DNA of 64,000 nucleotides from Ornithinimicrobium sufpigmenti (GCF_004322775.1 NZ_CP036403.1:1-64000); one strand, 5' to 3'. Positions 30,326-40,089 are shown, numbered from the stretch's first letter. A program made the numbers and translations. Notes: generated from the letters alone by a model not told the origin.

Positions 30326-31179
30326 AGTTTGTGAATCGCTTCGTTGCGGGCGTAGAGGAGCCAATCCTCCAGGCTCTGTCGGGACAGTCGATGTTCCAGT
30401 TCGTCTACGGAGATGACGACCGTCATAGGACTTCGTGGAGGGGTAACCACCGAGCCCTCGTAGATCAGTAGACCAAGGCCAGCACGGGACGCAAGAACGC
30501 GTGCGGACAATTTCTTTGCCGCCTCCGCCAATAGGCTTTTTGAGCCTTTGTGGCTGCCGCGCGCTGGCAAGGATTTCGCCTCCACAAGCACCACTCCAGG
30601 GTTTCTTCCGAACTTCGCGAAGTAGATCGCGAAATCAGGTTGGTTTGCGCCTTGAGGAAACTCTAAATGCTCGATAACTTCTGCTCCAGTCGCCTTCAAT
30701 AAGGAGCCGACACGCAGCTCGAAGTCCTGGGCTTGACCTGCGGAGCGGGGATCGGTTGCACGGACGGCTCTCGCCGAGGTTGGCCTTGAGGACCACGCCG
30801 CCTGACGGGGCGAGCCTTCCTCCACCGCCTGGAGCAGCAGGTCCAACTGGGTCGCCAAGAGGTGCTCGTCGTCCGCAAGGTCGATACGCGGTATGCCCGT
30901 AAGGAAGGGGAGGGAAAGCCCCGCCTTAGCCACGAGCAAGATTGGCAAGCCGCGTTCTAGGGCGATGCCAATCTCAACCCCAACGGTGCCGAACCGCTGA
31001 CGTGACGAACGGCCGGAAACCAGTGCGGCCACCATGACGTCTGCCTGCCACGTCGTGTTGGCAAGAAGGGTGCCCGCCCCAACGGTGCCTGTATCGAGCA
31101 CCCGGTGCCCCAACTGCATCAGAGAGTCACGGAGGAGCTCGTTGCCGAGCTTGGAGTCGGAGGTGACGAGAACGTCCAC
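30322..31179 (-). CDS. TIR/deoxyribosyltransferase-like PD-(D/E)XK fusion
   Basis: The 285-aa product has two parts. Residues 1-120 form a Rossmann-like alpha/beta domain (MDVLVTSDSKLGNELLRDSL, then ADVMVAALVSGRSS and GTVGVEIGIALERGLPILLV). The placement of Glu69 recalls the catalytic Glu of TIR and nucleoside deoxyribosyltransferase folds. Residues about 150-260 are a PD-(D/E)XK core: DFELRVGSLL, PDFAIYF (Asp182) and VVLVEAKS (Glu200-x-Lys202). GTG 31179 is the start, without a clear Shine-Dalgarno. I read it as a sensor or NAD/nucleotide-acting domain fused to a nuclease, followed by a second nuclease. Domain assignment of the N-terminus is tentative. Confidence 0.62.
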   Translation of the reverse strand: MDVLVTSDSKLGNELLRDSLMQLGHRVLDTGTVGAGTLLANTTWQADVMVAALVSGRSSRQRFGTVGVEIGIALERGLPILLVAKAGLSLPFLTGIPRIDLADDEHLLATQLDLLLQAVEEGSPRQAAWSSRPTSARAVRATDPRSAGQAQDFELRVGSLLKATGAEVIEHLEFPQGANQPDFAIYFAKFGRNPGVVLVEAKSLPARGSHKGSKSLLAEAAKKLSARVLASRAGLGLLIYEGSVVTPPRSPMTVVISVDELEHRLSRQSLEDWLLYARNEAIHKL

Positions 31180-31425
31180 ACAGCGAACTTAGCCGACTGC
31201 GGCTCTTCCCCACGATGTCATCAGCCACCCGCGCTTGGCGCGAGCTGCAGCAAACCCAGAGTCGCTGACCTGTTCTCCATCCTCTGCGTCGGGTGCAAGG
31301 ACCCGCCCTACAGCGTGGACGCCCCCCACGAGCGACGCAGGCCTCGCCTGATCCACCCATCCGCCGGGCGCGAGAGGCCCTTGGTGCCTCACAGTTCTGC
31401 ACACTCAGCCGCGTACCCTCACCCC

Positions 31426-31950
31426 ATGGATGCTGCAGGGTGGGCGAATATCATCGCGGTTATAGCACTCGTGGGCGCTGCCGTTGGGTGGTTCACGAAC
31501 GCTCGGGCCACCCGTTACGCTGACGAGCGCGCGGGCAAAGCCCTGGAGGAGTCCCGGGGCGCACGGCAGGAGGCCGCCCGAGCGGCGAACGCGCTGGAGC
31601 GAATGGCCCGGGCAGCCGAACAGCAAGAAGAGCGAGCAGCCAAGGAGAGCCAAGTAAGCCGGGTAGCTTGGGCCATCCATCACCACCGCGGGTCCACGTT
31701 CCGACTAGAGAACACCGGTACAGCCACCGCGTACGACGTGGACATCACCGTCGACGTCGCCCGCTTCGACCCGCCGTCCGAGTGGACTCTCGACATGCCG
31801 ACGCACATGGCCCCGGGGGAAGGCGTTACTTTCGGTGCCACCTTGGCTTTCGGGGACGACGACACAGCAGTCATCACTTGGGCTGACGCGGAAGGCGCCG
31901 AGCACCGACACACATGGCGGCGGCCTCTGCCGCCGAAGCCGACTAGCTGA
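31426..31950 (+). CDS. Membrane-anchored coiled-coil hypothetical protein
   Basis: A 174-aa protein. One N-terminal membrane helix (ANIIAVIALVGAAVGWF, residues about 7-24) is followed by a basic/acidic helical stretch likely to form a coiled coil (RYADERAGKALEESRGARQE to about residue 75). A C-terminal beta-rich domain contains STFRLENTGTATAYDVDITV, typical of small extracytoplasmic or regulatory beta sandwiches. No family name can be given. ATG 31426 is chosen because the hydrophobic anchor starts there. Confidence 0.65.
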   Translation: MDAAGWANIIAVIALVGAAVGWFTNARATRYADERAGKALEESRGARQEAARAANALERMARAAEQQEERAAKESQVSRVAWAIHHHRGSTFRLENTGTATAYDVDITVDVARFDPPSEWTLDMPTHMAPGEGVTFGATLAFGDDDTAVITWADAEGAEHRHTWRRPLPPKPTS

Positions 31951-31970
31951 TCGCGCGCCTTCCCCATCGA

Positions 31971-32778
31971 TCACCTCGCTTCCGACCCTGCGGCAACCGG
32001 GGCTGCCTTACAACTACCCAGGCAGCCGTGTGGCGCGGAGTGGTGGGCGGCGTCTAGAGCGGCCAGCAACGCCAGGGCGTTGTCGACCAGCGCGGTGACC
32101 AGCTCCTCCCGGCCGGTCTCGTGGTCCCAGACTTCCGCGGCTTGGCGGTGGCGCTGTAGTCCCGACCCGTCACCCCTCGCCAGCCGGGTGCAGTGCGCGG
32201 TGACCAGCACGGCCGCGTCCGGGACGTCGCGGCCGACCCGGCGGATGCTGGCGATCAGCTGGGTGATGGTGTCCTGCCGGGCGACCGCGTCGTCCAGCGC
32301 CGTGGAGTCCAACGCTCGCCGGGTCTATGCCCGTGAGCGCGCCGGTGGCGGTGATGACCTGCCGCACCGCCTCGAAGATCCGGTCCGGACGCTCGCTGGC
32401 GGCCAGCCGCCTGCGCCATGCCGTCAACGCCGTCGGGTGGAACCCGGGCCCCGTCGGCCGCGTACCCGCACGCGGCCTTCCAGCGCAGGTCGAACGTGAG
32501 CGCCTCGACCGCCTCGACCGCCTCACGGTCGGAATGCCCGTACAATACAAGGACTGCAGCACGAGCACCGAGGTGATGACCTCCGGCGGGATCGAGGGCC
32601 GACCCCGACCCGAGGGGAACAGGTCAGCAAACATCTCCGGCGGGAACAACCGCAGCCGATGCTCGGCCGGGAACGCGAACACACCCGGGCACCAACAGAT
32701 GCCCCGCCAACGCCTCCACGTCCAACAGCTCCCGCTGCCGATCAGCCTCACCCTGCATGAAACTAGGATCGCAACCAT
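31971..32778 (-). pseudogene. IS1182-type transposase remnant
   Basis: Three minus-strand frames together spell the N-terminal half of an IS1182-like (DUF772) transposase: GVFAFPAEHRLRLFPPEMFA, PSGRGRPSIPPEVITSVLVL, then SDREAVEALTFDLRWKAACGY in shifted frame, and IRRVGRDVPDAAVLVTAHCT in a third. At least two frameshifts and loss of the catalytic C-terminus show it is dead. Confidence 0.75.
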
Positions 32779-32853
32779 GCCATCAGCCCGCGCGACGCGC
32801 TGATTGTTCAGCAGGGTCCTAGGGGTGGTCTTGAGAAGGCAGCCTAGGCACGG

Positions 32854-33633
32854 TCATGCATCGCGGAAGACGTCGGCCTCTACCGTCACATCCTCAACCA
32901 TCCTCGTTGTTACACCGATCTCGTACTGCTTCAAGAGGTCACAGAGGCGGGACCCGTCGATCAGATCCACGGGCGGTGCGCCGTCTCGTGTGGCCTCCCG
33001 CTTGGCGTCGGCAGTGAAGGTTCCCGTGGTGATAAGCAGTCCCTTGTCCCCGCGTCCCGACATCGCGCCCCTGAAGTCCCTCACGGCGCCAGGTCCCACG
33101 CTTCCGCGGTATCTCTTACACTGGAAGAAGACCGGAAAACTGACCAATCCGAGCCTGTACACGCCCAAGCCATCGATGCCACCGTCCCCGGAGCGGCCCG
33201 TCACATTGACACTGTCGAAGTCGGCCTCCCTGAGGAGTCTCTGCGCGAGCCGCTCGAAACCTGCGGGCGCCATGGACATCAGCACGTCAAGCAACTCCTC
33301 CTGCCACGTCGCTCCTCCGTCAGCCATCCCCCCGTCCGTATCCACCTTCTTCCTCGGGTTGGTGAGTCGTCGCTTGTCGCGAGTTGTCGCGATGTACGCG
33401 GCCCTCATCTGCATCACGCGACGCTCTCTGCCCTTACTGTCTACAGTCGGGTCGGAGAGCAGCCGCTTGCCGGCTTCTGTAAGCGACCAGACGCCACGAC
33501 TGCTGTTGTCGAGCAGTCCCATGCCTTTGAGGTAGGTGCGCGCCCAGGCTTGCCGGTACCGGATCTCGGTCTCAGGTCCGTCCTTTTGCAGGACAGCCTG
33601 CTGCTCCTCTGAAAAGCGCTCGCGCCGTTGCAC
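32854..33633 (-). CDS. mrr: Mrr-type restriction endonuclease
   Basis: Mrr proteins cleave modified or foreign DNA (type IV restriction). The 259-aa frame has most of the Mrr_N winged helix (EIRYRQAWARTYLKGMGLLD, then SRGVWSLTEAGKRLL) and a full Mrr_cat core: FERLAQRLLREADFDSV, GDGGIDGLG (catalytic Asp) and FFQCKRYRG (Gln-x-Lys), with GLLITTGTFTADAK after it. Codons upstream of GTG 33633 also look Mrr-like (LLLPTLEAVDELGGSGSINE) back to about 33720 but contain no start codon before a stop. The N-terminus is therefore truncated or the start has mutated. Confidence 0.85.
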   Translation of the reverse strand: MQRRERFSEEQQAVLQKDGPETEIRYRQAWARTYLKGMGLLDNSSRGVWSLTEAGKRLLSDPTVDSKGRERRVMQMRAAYIATTRDKRRLTNPRKKVDTDGGMADGGATWQEELLDVLMSMAPAGFERLAQRLLREADFDSVNVTGRSGDGGIDGLGVYRLGLVSFPVFFQCKRYRGSVGPGAVRDFRGAMSGRGDKGLLITTGTFTADAKREATRDGAPPVDLIDGSRLCDLLKQYEIGVTTRMVEDVTVEADVFRDA

Positions 33634-34230
33634 CGCCTCGACGATCTCGTTGATCGACCCCGAGCCGCCCAGCTCGTCTACTGCCTCAAGCGTGGGCAGC
33701 AGGAGGGTCCTGATACGGCGGTAGCTTGGGTGGGGTCACGTGCACCAGCCTGCCAGACCCCGCTCTGCGAGTGGGGAACAGTCAGCCGATCGCGGGTGCA
33801 TTCCCGGCTAGGCGCATCAAGTTCGCCGCGATGCGGGAGCAAGCGCATCCCGTCACTGCACTGCTGAGAGAAGAGAGGCAGCTCCGCAGGATACGAGCCT
33901 GTCGTCGCGCGCGGTGGCCCGTGCAGAGTCGCGGTCGTTCTGCCCGGACGACCCCTTGTGGTGAAGGGACGCTGCCCCCTCGAGGAGCGTCGCGGTAGCT
34001 TCTCTCTCACGGAACTGGGAAGCTCAGTTTATGCCTGACAAATCAGTCCTTGAAACGTGGATCGTCGAGGCTCTGCGGGAACATGGGGGCTCGGAGATCT
34101 ACTCGTCGTCTGCAAGACGGTGTGGCGGAGGCACGAGGACGACCTGCGCGCCCCTGTGCGTCAGGATGGGGTGAGACACCAGCACTGTTGACCTTCGCAC
34201 TGCACGGGGCGAGATCGGATCAATACTGAG

Positions 34231-34635
34231 ATGACGATGACGACTGCTGATGTCGGCACCGATGATGGGGTCATGTCCCCTCGTGCTGACCAGCCGAAGC
34301 GGCGGAGGTTCACCGCCGAGTTCAAGGCCGCGATCCTTGCCGAGTACGACGCCGCGGAACGTGGTGAGCGGGGCGCGATCTTGCGCCGGGAAGGGTTGTA
34401 CAGCTCGCACATCATCGAGTGGCGCAAGGCAGCGCAGGCCGGTGCGCAGGCCGGGTTGGGTGGCAAGCGACGAGACCGCCAGGAACGGGAGCTGCAGGCG
34501 CTGCGGGCACGGGCGGAGAAGGCCGAGGCCGAGCTCGCCCGCACGAAAGCTGCCCTGGATCTGGTGGGAAGAGCACACGCGCTCTTGGAGACGCTCTCCG
34601 AGAGCGCGGACAAGCCGCCGCGGTCGCGGCGGTGA
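34231..34635 (+). CDS. IS3-family transposase OrfA
   Basis: A 134-aa DNA-binding subunit: HTH in KRRRFTAEFKAAILAEYDAA and LRREGLYSSHIIEWRKAA, followed by a leucine-zipper-like coiled coil (RQERELQALRARAEKAEAEL). The stop overlaps the orfB start by four bases (GTGA at 34632-34635), so OrfB can arise by coupling or by -1 frameshifting. The downstream frame is open from 34419. Confidence 0.85.
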   Translation: MTMTTADVGTDDGVMSPRADQPKRRRFTAEFKAAILAEYDAAERGERGAILRREGLYSSHIIEWRKAAQAGAQAGLGGKRRDRQERELQALRARAEKAEAELARTKAALDLVGRAHALLETLSESADKPPRSRR

Positions 34636-35633
34636 TCGACCCGGCCGTCGACGACCTGGCTGAGCAGGTCGGCACCGCAGCTGCGTGCGCCCTGCTGGGC
34701 CGCTCCCGCGCGGGTCACTACCGGGCCAAGAACCCGCCCCGGCCACGCCCGACGACACCGCGCCCGGCCCCGGCGAACAAGCTCACCGAGGCTGAACGGG
34801 CGCACGTGCTGGCGGTGCTGACCAGCCAGGAGTTCGCGGACAAGTCGGTCGCCCAGGCCTGGGCCACGCTGCTGGACGAGGGCACCTACCTGTGCTCGCA
34901 GTCCACGATGCACCGCATCCTGCGCGAGCACGACATGGCCGGCGAACGACGCCGGCAGGCCACCCACCCAGCCAGGACCAGGCCCGAGCTGGTGGCAACC
35001 GGCCCTGGACAGGTTTGGAGCTGGGACATCACGAAGCTGCGAGGACCGGAGCGGGGCGTGTACTACGACCTGTACGTCGTGCTCGACATCTTCTCCCGGT
35101 TCGTCGTGGCCTGGACCATCGCGGCCCGCGAGGACGCCGACATCGCCAAGAACATGCTCGAGCAGGCCATGGGCGTGCACGGTGTCCCGGACGCGGTGCA
35201 CGCCGACCGGGGCACCTCGATGACCTCCAAACCGGTCGCGCAGCTGCTGGTGGACCTGGGCGTGGCCCGGTCCCACTCCCGCCCGCACGTCTCGAACGAC
35301 AACCCGTACAGCGAGGCCGCGTTCAAGACGTTGAAGTACGCCCCGGTCTTCCCCGAACGTTTCGGGTCCCTGGCCGACGCCGGCGCGTTCGCCGAGCAGT
35401 TCTTCGCCTACTACAACCACGAGCACCGCCACTCCGGCATCGGGCTGCACACTCCCGCCAGCGTCCACTACGGCACCGTCGGTCAGGTCCGCGCCCAACG
35501 CCAGTCCACCCTGGACGCTGCCTACGCCGCCCACCCCGAGCGGTTCGGCCACCGCCGACCCCAGGCGCCCAAGCTGCCCCAGGCCGCGTGGATCAACCAG
35601 CCCTCACAGGAGTCCCTCATACAGACCGCCTGA
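34632..35633 (+). CDS. IS3-family transposase OrfB (integrase core)
   Basis: A 333-aa rve-type catalytic subunit with the HTH_21 region (STMHRILREHDMAGERRRQ) and a DDE triad in VWSWDITKL, VHADRGTSM and NPYSEAAFKTLKY. The C-terminal YYNHEHRHSGIGLHTPASVH is typical of IS3. It looks intact, so the element may still be mobile. Confidence 0.88.
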   Translation: MIDPAVDDLAEQVGTAAACALLGRSRAGHYRAKNPPRPRPTTPRPAPANKLTEAERAHVLAVLTSQEFADKSVAQAWATLLDEGTYLCSQSTMHRILREHDMAGERRRQATHPARTRPELVATGPGQVWSWDITKLRGPERGVYYDLYVVLDIFSRFVVAWTIAAREDADIAKNMLEQAMGVHGVPDAVHADRGTSMTSKPVAQLLVDLGVARSHSRPHVSNDNPYSEAAFKTLKYAPVFPERFGSLADAGAFAEQFFAYYNHEHRHSGIGLHTPASVHYGTVGQVRAQRQSTLDAAYAAHPERFGHRRPQAPKLPQAAWINQPSQESLIQTA

Positions 35634-35793
35634 CGGAAACTGTCTCACCCGACTTGACACCTTCCGCGCCGCGGGAGACCTCTTCTACACGTGGCAGTAC
35701 GACATACGATGGGCCGGCACCAAGCTCCGGCAGCGAGGAATCCTCGCTCCGGCCTCCAGAGAGAAGGCCCGGGAGCCCTGGCAACTGATGTAG

Positions 35794-36279
35794 TTGACGG
35801 TGTGCGGTCCTCTGCTGTGTGCAGAAAGGGAACGCTGACGTGACGACGAACTGCTACTGCGTATCCGCTCCCTTGCCGTCCGGAACGAGTTCTGTCGGCG
35901 ACGGTTGAAGACTGTCCACTGAGCGACGGTGAGTGGAACACACCCCGTCGCAACCTGGATACTCTGCAACCGTCGTTGTCAAGTTCGTCAGTGCCCATGC
36001 CGCCCATCCCCCTGGTCGAACACACGCAGCGCTCTATCTCCCCGGGTTCGGGAAGAAGGGTCGTCATGACCAAGACACTGGCGGTTATGACTCCCCTTCC
36101 CTGGAGGAGAGCGAGCACCGGAAGCTGGCGCCGCTTGACCCAGCCGTGAGAACAGGATGGTGCCCTGGTGCCCAGGTGACGCTCCGTTGGTCAGTCCCGC
36201 GGGGTGGGTTCGGCGGTGCTGGACTGGCTCACCTCGCGCACAAGAGCGGGGTGGGCAGGAACCGCGGTCAATAGACCGG
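35794..36279. other. Intergenic stretch, nothing recognised
   Basis: About 490 bp between the IS-split gene and an ISL3 relic. Six-frame reading gives no protein with family resemblance and I see no repeats of note. Confidence 0.35.
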
Positions 36280-36670
36280 ACAGGGCCTCTTGCCTTTGGC
36301 GGTCTGGCGGTGGTGCCCGGCGAAGCGGCCCGCGTCAGCAGCCGTGGCGGTCGGGATCCGCTTGACTGCCGACCACATAGTGCGCCACCGCACGCCCGAC
36401 CTGGCGTTCCACGCCGACTCACACGAAGGCTTGCTCCCGATGATCTGGGGTGATCGCACACGCGCAGCGCGGGTGGTAGGCAGCACGCGGTCGACCAGAT
36501 CGGGCACCAGCTCGGTGAGCGTGCTCACCTCGCCGTCCTCGCGGCAGCGTAGCGGCGCTTGTGCCAGATGACCACGACCGGGGTGTCGAGGCAGGGCGCG
36601 CCGACGAGGCAGACGACCCGCCGCCCGCTGCCGGAAGAGGTAGTTTCCTCCGATCTCCGGACCTTGCCCC
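36280..36670 (-). pseudogene. Decayed ISL3-type transposase fragment
   Basis: Reading the minus strand across two frames gives VCLVGAPCLDTPVVVIWHKR and RRYA, then REDGEVSTLTELVPDLVDR, RTMWSAVKRIPTATAADAGR and FAGHH. This matches the zinc-finger/HTH front of ISL3 transposases of the WHKRRYxC type. Frames are broken and the C-terminal half is missing. Confidence 0.6.
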
Positions 36671-36818
36671 ATCACCGACCCAAGAACGAGCTGCGGTGGC
36701 TCGCGCGCTCCCCACCGCCCAAAGCGAAGAGTCGGTTATCCACAGATCGCTCGCTGCTGTCGACACCGTGCTGCGGTCAGACAAGCCTTGTCACCAACCA
36801 GAGACACAAGGAGGAACG

Positions 36819-38084
36819 ATGGACCAAGCCAGCGAGCGAGTGGTCACGCCCACGAGCGAACGGTGGGAGGCGTCGCTCGATGACACCAGTCACACTCCGG
36901 CGTCGCTACGGGAGCTGTCGGTGCCAGGCCGTAGGCTTCACCCCATGACGAGACCGACCGTGATCGACCTATTCGCAGGGTGCGGCGGTATGACGGTCGG
37001 CTTTAGCCTAGAGGGATTCGACCCCATCCTGGCGGTGGAGCAAGACAAGTTCGCGGCAGCGACGTACGCGGCCAACTTCGGTGAGGATCATGTCCATGCC
37101 GGCGACATCGCCGATGTCATGAACCAAGAGATCCCGACTGCCGACCTCGTGATCGGTGGACCGCCTTGCCAGGGGTTCTCCAACCTTGGGCTCAAGCGAC
37201 TCGATGACCCTCGAAACCAGCTCTGGCGCGAGTACATGAGGTTCATCACCATGGCGAAGCCCCAAGTCTTCGTCATCGAAAACGTGGATCGCTTCAGCAG
37301 TTCGCCGGAGTTCCACATGCTCTTGGCCGAGGTCGACCGCGGCGTCCTCAAAGATTACGAGATCTCTTACGGCGTTCTGAACGCAGCCGACTACGGAGTG
37401 TCGCAGCGCCGGCGCCGAACGATAGTGATCGGATCGCGCGTCGGGAAGATCCAGCTTCCAGAACCCACGCACGCACGCAAGCCCTCTCCTGCATCAGGCC
37501 TGTTGCCGTGGCGGACTGTCAAGGACCGCATCCATGGACTTCCTGCCATTCCCGACTCCACAGAGCTCCCGGATTCACTCACAGAGTTCTTCGGTGAGAC
37601 TATGCCAGGGATGTTCAAGGGGCTTGAGATCCATTTTCGCCGTGACCCGAGGCCCATCTCACTTGCCCGCTACTCCTACGTCCCCCCAGGCGGCGGTCGA
37701 TTCGACGTGCCCACCGACCTTCTCCCGCGGTGCTGGCGTGAGAAACCGACAGGAACTACCGACGTGATGGGGCGGATGCGATGGGACTTCCCGTCACATA
37801 CTATCCGCACCGAGTTCTTCAAGCCCGAGAAGGGCTCGTATCTGCACCCTCAGTGGGTGCCCGGTCGGCCGCGACACGGCGAGGACGCCAGATGGATCAA
37901 AGGCGATCCGATGAAGTCCGTGAACCGCGTGGTGACCCACTACGAGGCGAGTCTTCTGCAGGACTTCCCCGAGGATTACCTCTGGGTGGGAACGAAGATC
38001 GCAATCGCAAAGCAAATTGGCAATGCCGTTCCCTCCGGCCTCGCACGGGCCATCGCCCGGCAGGTTCGACCCGCTGTCGCATGA
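36819..38084 (+). CDS. DNA C5-cytosine methyltransferase
   Basis: Transfers a methyl group to cytosine C5 at a defined site. Seen: motif I DLFAGCGGMTVGF, motif IV GGPPCQGFS with the nucleophile Cys117, motif VI VIENVDRF, motif VIII GVSQRRRRTIVIG and motif X AKQIGNAVPSGLA. ATG 36819 has AAGGAGG four bases upstream and gives 421 aa. ATG 36945, which starts directly at TRPTVIDLF, would give 379 aa. A NaeI-like endonuclease gene follows, so it is probably the modification half of that system; NaeI recognises GCCGGC, but the specificity here is not proven. Confidence 0.93.
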   Translation: MDQASERVVTPTSERWEASLDDTSHTPASLRELSVPGRRLHPMTRPTVIDLFAGCGGMTVGFSLEGFDPILAVEQDKFAAATYAANFGEDHVHAGDIADVMNQEIPTADLVIGGPPCQGFSNLGLKRLDDPRNQLWREYMRFITMAKPQVFVIENVDRFSSSPEFHMLLAEVDRGVLKDYEISYGVLNAADYGVSQRRRRTIVIGSRVGKIQLPEPTHARKPSPASGLLPWRTVKDRIHGLPAIPDSTELPDSLTEFFGETMPGMFKGLEIHFRRDPRPISLARYSYVPPGGGRFDVPTDLLPRCWREKPTGTTDVMGRMRWDFPSHTIRTEFFKPEKGSYLHPQWVPGRPRHGEDARWIKGDPMKSVNRVVTHYEASLLQDFPEDYLWVGTKIAIAKQIGNAVPSGLARAIARQVRPAVA

Positions 38085-38146
38085 CCACGAACCTCTAGAC
38101 GCTACCCGCGTGACCTCTCGAGGGCGGCGGCTGCAAGACTGCCCTG

Positions 38147-38321
38147 GTGACCGAAGAGAATGGCCAGCCGTGTGACAACCAGCCCCTGGCGGCCACGCAG
38201 GATTCTCGTGCCCGTGCCATCCGCCGGAAGCGCAACGTGTTCCGGTACCACGCTGTACCCACCAGGCCGATGGGCACGGTCCCTGCAGCTTGGGCCATCA
38301 GGAGCAACCTGAGTCAGGCAG
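38147..38321 (+). pseudogene. 5' stub of the NaeI-like endonuclease frame
   Basis: From GTG 38147 the frame reads MTEENGQPCDNQPLAATQ and continues into the 101-bp duplicated segment (RRKRNVFRYHAVPTRPMGTV) before meeting the IS1634-type element at 38322. The same frame resumes at 40090 beyond the IS. Residues before the duplication have no counterpart in NaeI, so the native start may have been the ATG inside the duplicated segment. Confidence 0.6.
38221..38321. repeat. Left 101-bp target duplication of IS1634 element
   Basis: Identical to 40090-40190 over 101 bp and directly abutting the IS on its left. IS1634-type elements are known to make long, variable target duplications. Confidence 0.9.
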
Positions 38322-40089
38322 ACCTGAGTTGGGTCACAAGTCGCTGATTCTTCGGGGCGCGGGGCTGTGACCTGCGGTGATGTAGTGGCTTGGTGCGTCG
38401 TTTAGGCACTAACCGGGGCCCTAGGATCGGGTGATGGCGTGGATTCGGCGGGTGCGGACGGCCTCGGGTGCGACCGCGGTGCAGATCGCCGAGTCCGTGG
38501 GCGGGCGGCGGCGCATCGTGCGGCACGTGGGGTCGGCGCACGATGAGACCGAGCTCGGGCTGCTGATGGATCGGGCGCGCAAGCTGCTCGAGGACGACGC
38601 CCAGGGGCAGCTGGACCTGGGACTGTCGCTGCCGGTGACCAGGGCGGCCATGGTGCCGGCCCCGACCCAGACGCTGTTCGACGAGCCAGCCACCGTCCCG
38701 GCACGGCGCCCGGTGGTGGCCGCGCCGCAGGTGCTGCGCACGTCTTCGGCGGTGCTGTATGACGCCCTGGCCGGGGTGTACACCGACCTGGGCCTCGACG
38801 CCCTGGAGGATGAGGTGTTCCGCGACCTGGTCATCGCCCGGGTGGTGGAGCCGACCAGCCTGCTGGACGTCGACCGGGTGCTGGCCGACCTGGGCCGGAC
38901 CTCGGCGAGCCTGTCGACCCGCAAACGCACGCTGGGCCGTTGCCAGGACGGGCCTACCGTGACCAGATCGCCGAGCTCTGCTTCCAGCACGCCCGGGCCA
39001 GCGGAGACGTGTCGCTGTGTCTGTACGACGTGACCACGCTGCACTTCGAAGCCGCCGAGGAAGACGCCTTGCGCAAGGTCGGCTACTCCAAGGAGCGTCG
39101 GGTCGACCCATAGATCATCGTCGGCCTGCTGGTCGACCGACACGGCTTCCCTCTGGAGATCGGCTGCTGGGAGGGCAACAAGGCCGAGACCCACACCATC
39201 GTGCCGATCATCGAGGCGTTCGCCGCGCGGCACGGCATCACCGACCTGGTCGTTGTCGCGGATGCCGGGATGCTGTCCGCGGCCAACCTGAGAGCCCTGG
39301 ACGAGGCCGGGCACACCTTCATCGTCGGGTCCAAGACCGCCAAGGCCCCGATCGACCTGATCTCTCACTTCCGCTGGCACGGGGATGCGTTCACCGATGG
39401 CCAGATCATCGACACCGTGACCCCCAAGGTCGGCAAGAACACCGACAACGACCCCGCCCTGCGTCGCGAGCCGGCCTGGGACCCCGAGCAGCACCCCAGC
39501 TCCTGGCGGGCGGTGTGGTCCTACTCGGCCAAGCGGTTCGCGAGGGACAACAAGACCCTCACCGCCCAGGAGAACCGAGCCCGCGCGGCCATCGAGGGCG
39601 ACAAACCAGCCCGCACCCCCAGGTTCGTCAAGACCCAGAGCGACGGCCTGGTCCTGGACGAAGCGGCGCTGGCCAGAGCCCGCCGGCTGGCCGGGCTCAA
39701 GGGCTTCGTCACCAACATCCCGGCCACGGCCCTGCCCGCGGCCGAGGTGATCGACTCCTACCGAGACCTATGGCACGTGGAGCAAACGTTCCGGATGTCC
39801 AAGAGCGACCTGCGAGCCCGTCCCTTGTTCGCCCGACGACGCGACTCGATCGAGGCGCACCTGACCATCGTGTTCACCGCCCTGGCGATCGCTCGCACCG
39901 TCCAGGCCCGGACCGGACTGTCCCTGCGCCGATTCCTGCGCCAGATCCGCCCACTGCGCTCAGCCACCATCGAGGCCAACGGCGCCGTCCAGACCCTGCC
40001 ACCAGCCCTCAGCTCCAGCGATCAAGCCGTCCTCAACGACCTCAAGAACGGCGCGACCTAGGCACTAAGCCTTTTGACCCAACTCAGGT
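38322..40089 (+). mobile_element. IS1634-type insertion sequence (decayed)
   Basis: A 1768-bp element with terminal inverted repeats ACCTGAGTTGGGTCA (38322-38336) and TGACCCAACTCAGGT (40075-40089), flanked by a 101-bp direct duplication. It sits at the 5' end of the NaeI-like endonuclease gene. Its transposase is interrupted. Confidence 0.9.
38434..40061 (+). pseudogene. IS1634-family transposase, frameshift and stop
   Basis: Starts MAWIRRVRTASGATAVQIAE at 38434. The frame shifts near 38945 (continuing YRDQIAELCFQHARASGDVS) and meets an in-frame TAG at 39111-39113 inside VDP-IIVGLLVDRHGFPLE, probably a CAG to TAG change. The catalytic regions YDVTTLHFE, DLVVVADAGMLS and DLWHVEQTFRMSK are otherwise well preserved, so inactivation looks recent. 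Confidence 0.85.

Larger units (their letters stand above)
34169..35650 (+). mobile_element. IS3-family insertion sequence
   Basis: About 1.48 kb bounded by inverted GGGTGAGACA (34169-34178) and TGTCTCACCC (35641-35650). It contains overlapping orfA and orfB in relative -1 frame, the classic IS3 organisation. No clear target duplication could be assigned. It interrupts a small winged-helix gene. Confidence 0.85.
34032..35793 (+). pseudogene. Winged-helix restriction-associated gene split by IS3
   Basis: Left part: ATG 34032 opens MPDKSVLETWIVEALREHGG and, after a one-base frameshift near 34105, continues VCKTVWRRHEDDLRA. The right part resumes beyond the IS at 35651 as AAGDLFYTWQYDIRWAGTKL and ends WQLM-stop (TAG at 35791). 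Together they resemble the small winged-helix proteins often found beside restriction genes. The IS3-type element 34169-35650 lies between the halves. Confidence 0.7.
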
